Notes under the pieces: model-generated
What the model saw: the letters and a program-made list of their open reading frames with translations, nothing else
What the model was told of the DNA's origin: nothing
Database searches by the model: none
In this document: positions 58,190 to 64,000 of the stretch, one piece after another
How the letters are laid out: every line of letters starts with the position of its first letter
Position numbering within the stretch: the stretch's first letter is position 1
Program-made: the position numbers and the translations under genes
Assembly (NCBI GenBank): GCA_012295275.1
Contig: CM022676.1
Location: forward strand, 12,845,660-12,909,659
DNA length: 64,000 nucleotides
Source: Chrysomallon squamiferum
Lineage: Eukaryota; Mollusca; Gastropoda; Neomphalida; Peltospiridae
Direction of reading: 5' to 3'

Positions 58190-61100
58190 GATTATTACTA
58201 CTACTTTTAATTAATATAATGTTCTTTGAGTTTGTTTATCTTTTCATTGTTATTTTTATTCTTTAATTATATATATAAATATCTTTTATTTTAACATTTT
58301 AAAGTTGTTTTTGTTTTTGTTCATTAATTATTATGTTTTCCCTAGTTAATCTGACAAACGTGTCTATAACAACTAGACCAGCTGAAATAGAACCAAACAT
58401 TCTGACACAGATGAATTGTTCAACTAACCCATGTTACCCGCCAGCTAGAATCACCTGGATGTTAAATGGTATAAAGTTAGAAGATGGTATTACTAACTCC
58501 ACTGAGACTGTTGCTGGCTATGGTATTGTAACAAGAAGTTCTTTAAATACAACCTTTACTGCAGAAGACAACGGGAAACGTTTGGTTTGTTCAGCTAATA
58601 ATGATGTGTCAACTTTCTTCATTCTTCCTATACGAGGTAGGTGTTCTTTATGTAAGTACATACTGAGCCACTTTCAAATAATAATAATAATACAGTGTGT
58701 GTGTAGGTAAGGTTTTGTGAAGGTGAAATGAGACAATATGACATAACCAAGCTGTTGTCATAAACATAATATTAATTTTAAATATCTACTATATTCTTTT
58801 TCTGATACAATTGTAATATTTGATACAGGCCCATGACATATGTGATAAAATTATTTAACAAAGGTTTCATTCTGATGTTTGTTTATGAATACTTCTTGAA
58901 TTTCATACTCCTGCTTGAATAGGTTTCTAAATTGCAATCATTACTGTATACATCATTGTGTACTGTCATTATTTCATTTATCATATCCAGCTTAATAAAA
59001 TAATTTTTGTATAAGTTTACAAAAACTGTGTTTATTGTCAGGCTAATCAGAACAGTAAAACAATGAATTTTTTGTTTCCTTCTACATGATCAGCTGCTCT
59101 GTAGTACTCAGTCATTGTAGGCCCAAACTGCTTAGTCAGTTATTTGAATGGTTTAAGGAGATTTGTGTTTATAGAAATTAAAAAATTCCAAAAATGCTCC
59201 TAGAGAAACAAAGATGCCTATTGATGATCTTTACATGGATTCTTTGTGGTTGAAAGCAATGGAACTCAAAAATTGGCAATATTATATTTGACTTATTTTT
59301 GTTTGTGTTATATTTACTTACCTTCACATTTGTAAAATATATATTACAGATGTAGAACAACAATGTCAACTAATTGTGTGTGTGAAACTATTCTTTGTCA
59401 AAGTATAAAATAAAAATAAGTTACTGTTTTTTTTGTTGTTCTTAATTACACTTTTCTCCCCAATGAGATGATTATTTTTGCTCAAAAAATGGTAAAGAAT
59501 GCTTGAAAATTATTCTTTTCACAATATAATGTGATTTCATCTAATCAACACATTTCATTATTAAATTAACGTAAATTATGCAAGTTTGTGGAATCTGAGT
59601 AAACACAGACTTAAGACAGCCATAACGAAGGTGTTTGACTCAGGGAAAATGATGGATACCACTGACATGGATGATACCAACGTAGTGGTCATTGTTGACA
59701 TCCTAGTCTCAGTAAAAGTCCCAGCCAATGTTATATGCATTCACTTTAACTGGTTAGTGGTAGACAGTTAGAGTTCAGCCAGTCAGTGCAGAATCAGTGT
59801 TTTTTAACCTCTGTTAATTTGGCTTACAAACAGACAAAAACTTTATGAATTGCATGGAGAAAAAGATAAAGATTTGTTCATAAACGGAGTGTTGTTGTTT
59901 CTTTGATCATGAGTTTTTCTGTGAATTCATAACCTGTATGTAAAACAGGATGTTTTAAACACTCAACAGTGAAAACCATGTTAAATATTTTGCAAGCATT
60001 AGGCTCTGGCTGCTTTTAGCCCCATTGGAAAGCTATTAAAATATGTAAAAACGGTGACAATTATAGAAGGTTCAGTTGATTATTTTCAGTGAAAAACATT
60101 GGCTGCTGGCGGTTATAAACCAGTGACTGCACAGAACAGCTCATTTAAAGAAGGAAATGCTTTTGTGTGAATTTGTGGTGAGATTTTGAACAGCTGACTG
60201 TTAGACGAGTTTAGACTGTGTGTATGTATGTACAGACACAGATACACCTTGATAATTCAAAACTGAAAAGTATCAATAAAATAGGTTAACTTTCAGGGAA
60301 TTCAAACGTTTACAGCAGTTTCTTCTAATGAATATACATGTACAGGTCTGTATATATAAGCATATATCTATATATCTAGCTATCTATCTATATATGAATG
60401 TATGTATGTATTCAGATTTAAAAACATAATTCACACAGTTCTCTTAACTCACATTTAAATTGCAAATAACGTTTCCCACAATACATTTCTTTGTAAATAC
60501 AAAGAAACACTAATGAGTAAGAATTAATAGTTCACTATGGCAGTTCTTTGAGGACTGTATGCAATTATATATTATGTAAAGAAGCCCTTAGCCTTACATA
60601 GGCAGATGACCTATATCAAGTTAATTTTTTTCCGCTTAAAGAAGAACTTACTGTTCTCTGCTTTGAGTTTTCGGAGGCTAATTTCAATTAAATCAATAGT
60701 CTAGGACCGCAAAAAAACTTTGGGAAACAGGTTTTTACTGTTGTCAGCATTTGAATTTTTGAAGGTCATTAAGAACGAATATAAGTGCTTGACTGGGACA
60801 AGACTTTCACTTCTGGAGATAGACGTGCTTGAAAGATATGAGTATATGTGTGCTGCTAGATATTTGGTAGTAATTAAAGGATTATTTATTTATTTATTTA
60901 TTTATTAATTTATTTTAGATCCAATAAGCGGAAGCGATTCCACATTTTCTTCAATGATTTATCCAATAATCACGTAAGTAGTCTTGTAACTATTTTCTTT
61001 TTATTAGTTATTTTATTGTAATATTTATTTTATCAGCTTTCCTCTCAGTATATCTGCATGTATCATCTGTACCTATGTCTAGTTTCTGTGATTCTGTATA

Positions 61101-61367
61101 TCTACTTTTCTGTCGGACCGTCTTCAAGTACTTGTGTATGTATGTATATATGTATTATCTATATGTACATGTAAAGATGTGCCTTTATCAGTGTATGTAA
61201 TGATGTTTATCTACATATGTTGTCTTTTTTGATGTCTGTGTACCTTTCTTATTTGTGTCTGTGCTTACCTATTTCCGTGTGTCTAATAATTCTTTGTTTA
61301 TCATTTTATCTTTATTTTATCTTTCTTCAGGTTTATCAACACTTTAGTCATCACTGGTTTGCTGTAG
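56860..61367 (+). CDS. Two-Ig receptor with GPI-type C-terminus (gene-level span, signal exon missing)
   Basis: The exons are 56860-57168 (V-like Ig), 58346-58636 (C2-like Ig), 60919-60973 and 61331-61367 (GPI-type end with TAG). All Ig borders are phase 1 and the final junction rejoins a split ACG codon. The visible part gives about 230 residues: two Ig domains directly followed by small residues and a purely hydrophobic end, with no cytoplasmic tail, suggesting a lipid-anchored surface protein. No signal-peptide exon is visible between 55336 and 56860; it may lie in the 200-N gap, or these exons may be alternative parts of the upstream gene. Paralogy to the gene at 43654-51774 is supported by shared cysteine pattern, phase and order. 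Confidence 0.78.
58154..58200. repeat. TTA microsatellite before the C2-like Ig exon
   Basis: Simple TTA run about 150 bp upstream of the exon at 58346. Confidence 0.95.
58346..58636 (+). CDS. C2-like Ig2 exon of the GPI-type receptor
   Basis: 291 nt, 96 whole codons, phase 1-1, donor GTAGGT. It encodes Q-M-N-C-S-T-N-P-C-Y-P-P, I-T-W-M-L-N-G and D-N-G-K-R-L-V-C-S-A-N-N. The N-P-C-Y-P-P segment partly keeps the extra-cysteine motif of the other Ig2 domains. It has several N-glycosylation sites. Confidence 0.86.
60919..60973 (+). CDS. GPI-signal-type exon a, copy 2
   Basis: 55 nt, identical to copy 1 except for one codon (Y-P-I in place of Y-A-I). The acceptor lies at the end of a TTTA repeat and the donor is GTAAGT. 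It joins in frame to the Ig2 exon at 58346. Confidence 0.78.
61331..61367 (+). CDS. GPI-signal-type exon b with stop, copy 2
   Basis: 37 nt, same sequence as copy 1, ending in TAG. It completes a hydrophobic C-terminus of about 18 residues (I-I-T-F-I-N-T-L-V-I-T-G-L-L at the end). Confidence 0.78.
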
Positions 61368-61474
61368 ATCTACAGACTCCTCATAGATAGATAAACACGG
61401 AGATATGAGATGTATAAAATATTGACAACAATCTAAATTATATTCTTGTTTCTTTCTTTGGTTTTTATCCTCAA

Positions 61475-61505
<31 letters not shown>

Positions 61506-62110
61506 ACTTACTTTGTATATTTATATATGTATTAAAATGATTCTTTTGTTTTTAAGTTTTTCTAAATGAAATATATTACATATGTATATTTCTAGAATTT
61601 AATTTGTAACTAAATAGAATATTTTATTTACTGTGAACGACTGATCTTATAACATTTTGACAGTTACTTTTAGAATAATTGGATAGAATTTAAAACTGTG
61701 TTTCTTTTTATCATTTGTAAGTAAATAGTGAATTAGTATACATGTGCCAAATACTTGTTAGAATTACAAGTCAGAAGTAAGTGATCAGTTAGAATGCTGG
61801 TATATTTTCAGTACATTTCAAAGCATTTCAGAAAGAAGACATTTTTATAAGAAAAGTGTTGACGTTGGTTGTTAGTATTCTTACAGTTATTAAAGTGTTT
61901 TAATATTTATAAAATTATTGAATATCATTGTTAAGTGTTAAGTGCTTTAATGTAATTTTATTTGTTCCATGTTTAAACAGTTTCAAATTTCAATTGTGGT
62001 GTTGTTTCTACTTTATTTATTTTAATTGAAATTTTTCTCTGTTTGAATTTAGTCTGTTCAAAGTTAAATTTTCTTTTGAACATGTCATTAAAAAGACTCT
62101 GAATTTTGAC

Positions 62111-63712
62111 GTGTGCCTAACTTGTATTTTATGTTCTTTCACGCACTCGTACAGCTTGGAGTGCCTTACTAAGCTGCCAGGTGTTCACTATTCGCGTTAA
62201 AACGGCTAAAATAAACTCATCTGTATTATGAGACTAATCTTTAAAATAATACAATGATGCAATACATGAATTTCAAAGGTTATTATTTATTTAGTTAGTT
62301 ATCTATTTATTTATTATTATTATTTCTGCTAAAAAATTGGAGACGGTTATCAACCAGAGCTAACGGTAAGATAAACATAAAAACATAATTTTTTATTTTG
62401 TTTTTTTTTCTTGTTGTTATACGATTTTGTTTTTTGTGAAACGATTTGTAACATACAAAAAAAAAAATCAGTTATTGTTCGAGATTAATTCTGGGCGCGA
62501 GTACATTTCATAACATTATAGAAACTATGTGTGAAATGCTTTAATATCCATGCTCCATGTAAACGTCTTAATTATGCACATACTGAATGTTTCGAATTTC
62601 AACCCTGACAATAACGCTTTCACTTTTTTCTTCTATTATTTTAAGTGAATTTTTTATCTATAAAATAGTTACATTTGTTAATGATTTGTATATAAAACAT
62701 TTTTAAAGTTATTAAAATGTTCTCCTTTCTGTATGTTGAGTTTGTTATTTTAAAAGTACGTGAGAGAGAGAGACAGAGAGAGAGTGTATTTCAGTTATGT
62801 TAGAGAGCTGTAATAAAGTGACAGTGTAATAATATTAAATAGAATGTTGTTGTTTTTCATTATTGACTGAAGTTGGGTCTATAAGGCAACATATGATGTC
62901 ATCCTCCTTTCTACTATCTTATTTGCTGAAAATAATAACGAAACGGATATTTTCACACAGTATCTGTAATACTGAGATATTTTCACACAAGATCTGTAAT
63001 AGTGAGATATTTAAATATGATATTTATTGTAATAAAAAAATGATCATTGTAAGCTGGTTTTAATTTCAGTCAGCTAATTTGCTATATTACTTTTATTTAC
63101 ATTTTGTTCTAAACGACAAAATGATTCCGCTTCAGTTTGGAGTTGGGTTTTGATACAAATAGAAAACGTAATTCAGAAGATAGTCTTTTGTAGTTCTGAT
63201 ATCTCTACAGTCACTTTCTAATTTTTACGAATTAGATGCCTTAGATTAAATATATACAATTAAGTGATAAAATAATTTGTTGATTAATATTTAATATTTT
63301 GTTAGAAAAGTACATACATTAGATGTAAAATAATGAGGTACTGACCTATTCATTAAACAGTCACCATGTAAACAGCTGTAGATTATTTGCTACATTCATG
63401 AATGTAATAAATGTTGTACACGTTTTGCTGAGTTAGGGGAATGATGTAACCTACGACAAGAAATCTTCTCTCGTTTTATAAATACAAATATTTTATAAAT
63501 AGTCACAAGATATGATTTACTGACAAACAATAAAAAAAAAAAAAAAAAAAAATAACATTCTTGTGAAATGTAATGAATAAAGTGAAATAAATATACAAAA
63601 AATAGACACATTAATAGAATGACAGCGCTATAGAAATGTGACACAATAACCTAACCTAGATCAAGTACAACTCGTGTACCCGGAAGAAACAAGTTTAGTC
63701 ACAACATTCACA
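62111..63712. other. Upstream region of the third plus-strand gene
   Basis: Contains a GAGA run at 62763-62786 and a poly-A at 63533-63551. A promoter is expected near the right end, but no TATA box or defined start is evident. Confidence 0.55.
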
Positions 63713-63767
63713 ATGGCGCCAGTGAGATATTTACTAGTTTCTGTCATCACTGTTACATGTAGTACAG
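63713..63767 (+). CDS. Signal-peptide exon of a third plus-strand gene (runs off the window)
   Basis: ATG preceded by CATTCACA begins M-A-P-V-R-Y-L-L-V-S-V-I-T-V-T-C-S-T and ends with one spare base at a GTAAGT donor. The phase 1 end and the start-codon context equal those of the two-Ig receptor at 43654/44521, so this is probably another family member. A CCGGAAG word (Ets-type site) lies about 35 bp upstream. Its Ig exons would lie beyond 64000. Confidence 0.7.
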
Positions 63768-63852
63768 GTAAGTTTCATTCATTTATTTTTTTATTTGGTT
63801 ATTCATTTATTTATTTATTCATTTGTATTATTCAGATTTATGCCGGTTAGAG

Positions 63853-63855
63853 CTG

Positions 63856-63900
<45 letters not shown>

Positions 63901-63902
63901 TA
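63853..63902. repeat. TTA microsatellite in first intron of the third gene
   Basis: Simple TTA run. The poly-tyrosine reading frame over it is an artefact. Confidence 0.95.
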
Positions 63903-64000
63903 GTTATTCATCTTGTTTATCTATTTCTATTATTTTTGATTTTAGTCTTGACAAGAATGAGATTTTTTACACCTTAACCGAAATAGAAGTAGACGCTTTA

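Larger units (their letters stand above)
59491..62110 (+). repeat. Segmental duplication, copy 2 (with GPI-type exons)
   Basis: Second copy of 52395-55135. Its exons at 60919-60973 and 61331-61367 encode the same peptide apart from one A/P change. The homology ends where copy 1 enters the gap. Confidence 0.93.

Noticed and set aside
63795-63977. Poly-tyrosine frame
   Set aside because: Translated TTA microsatellite in the first intron of the third gene.

Overview
This window is eukaryotic, animal-type DNA. It is strongly AT-rich, full of long CA/TG, TA and TTA microsatellites, and its genes are split into short exons with GT..AG introns. The genes encode extracellular immunoglobulin (Ig) domains. 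An invertebrate, most likely a mollusc, fits the mix of Ig-superfamily receptors, Ty3-type LTR element and Tigger (pogo-type) elements, but the species cannot be fixed without a database search. No tRNA, rRNA or CRISPR was seen.

Layout. (1) 98-15139, minus strand: one large receptor gene, nearly complete but lacking a visible signal-peptide exon. It has seven Ig domains, a fibronectin type III (FN3) domain, a transmembrane helix and a cytoplasmic tail made from a series of mini-exons, several carrying an acidic-N-x-L-Y tyrosine motif. (2) 15140-36290: mostly repeats. There are three Tigger-derived short elements (one within 5848-6521, inside the receptor gene), a degraded unidentified region (21-23.2 kb), dispersed repeats, and a transposon with about 370 bp inverted repeats at 28430-30995. 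(3) 36293-41187: an almost complete Ty3-type LTR retrotransposon with a GGTAA target duplication and three coding lesions. (4) 43654-51774, plus strand: a complete two-Ig receptor gene with signal peptide, V-like Ig, C2-like Ig, and a transmembrane plus acidic tail exon. (5) 52395-55135 and 59491-62110: a 2.6-2.7 kb segmental duplication. Each copy carries two small exons that encode an alternative C-terminus resembling a GPI-anchor signal. (6) 56860-61367, plus strand: a second two-Ig gene ending in the downstream GPI-type exons. Its signal exon is not seen and a 200-N gap lies upstream. (7) 63713: the signal-peptide exon of a third plus-strand gene that runs off the window.

How the genes relate. 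The first two Ig domains of the minus-strand gene and of the plus-strand genes share unusual features: a W-x-C second core cysteine, an extra cysteine pair in domain 1, and a C-x3-C-K-P-x-C motif in domain 2 (partly kept in the third gene). Nearly all exon borders are phase 1. I read the window as one receptor family in which a common ligand-binding head has been joined to three kinds of end: a long tyrosine-motif signalling tail, a short transmembrane tail, and a lipid-anchor signal. This resembles paired or decoy immune-type receptor clusters. The function is inferred; the exon structures come directly from the sequence.
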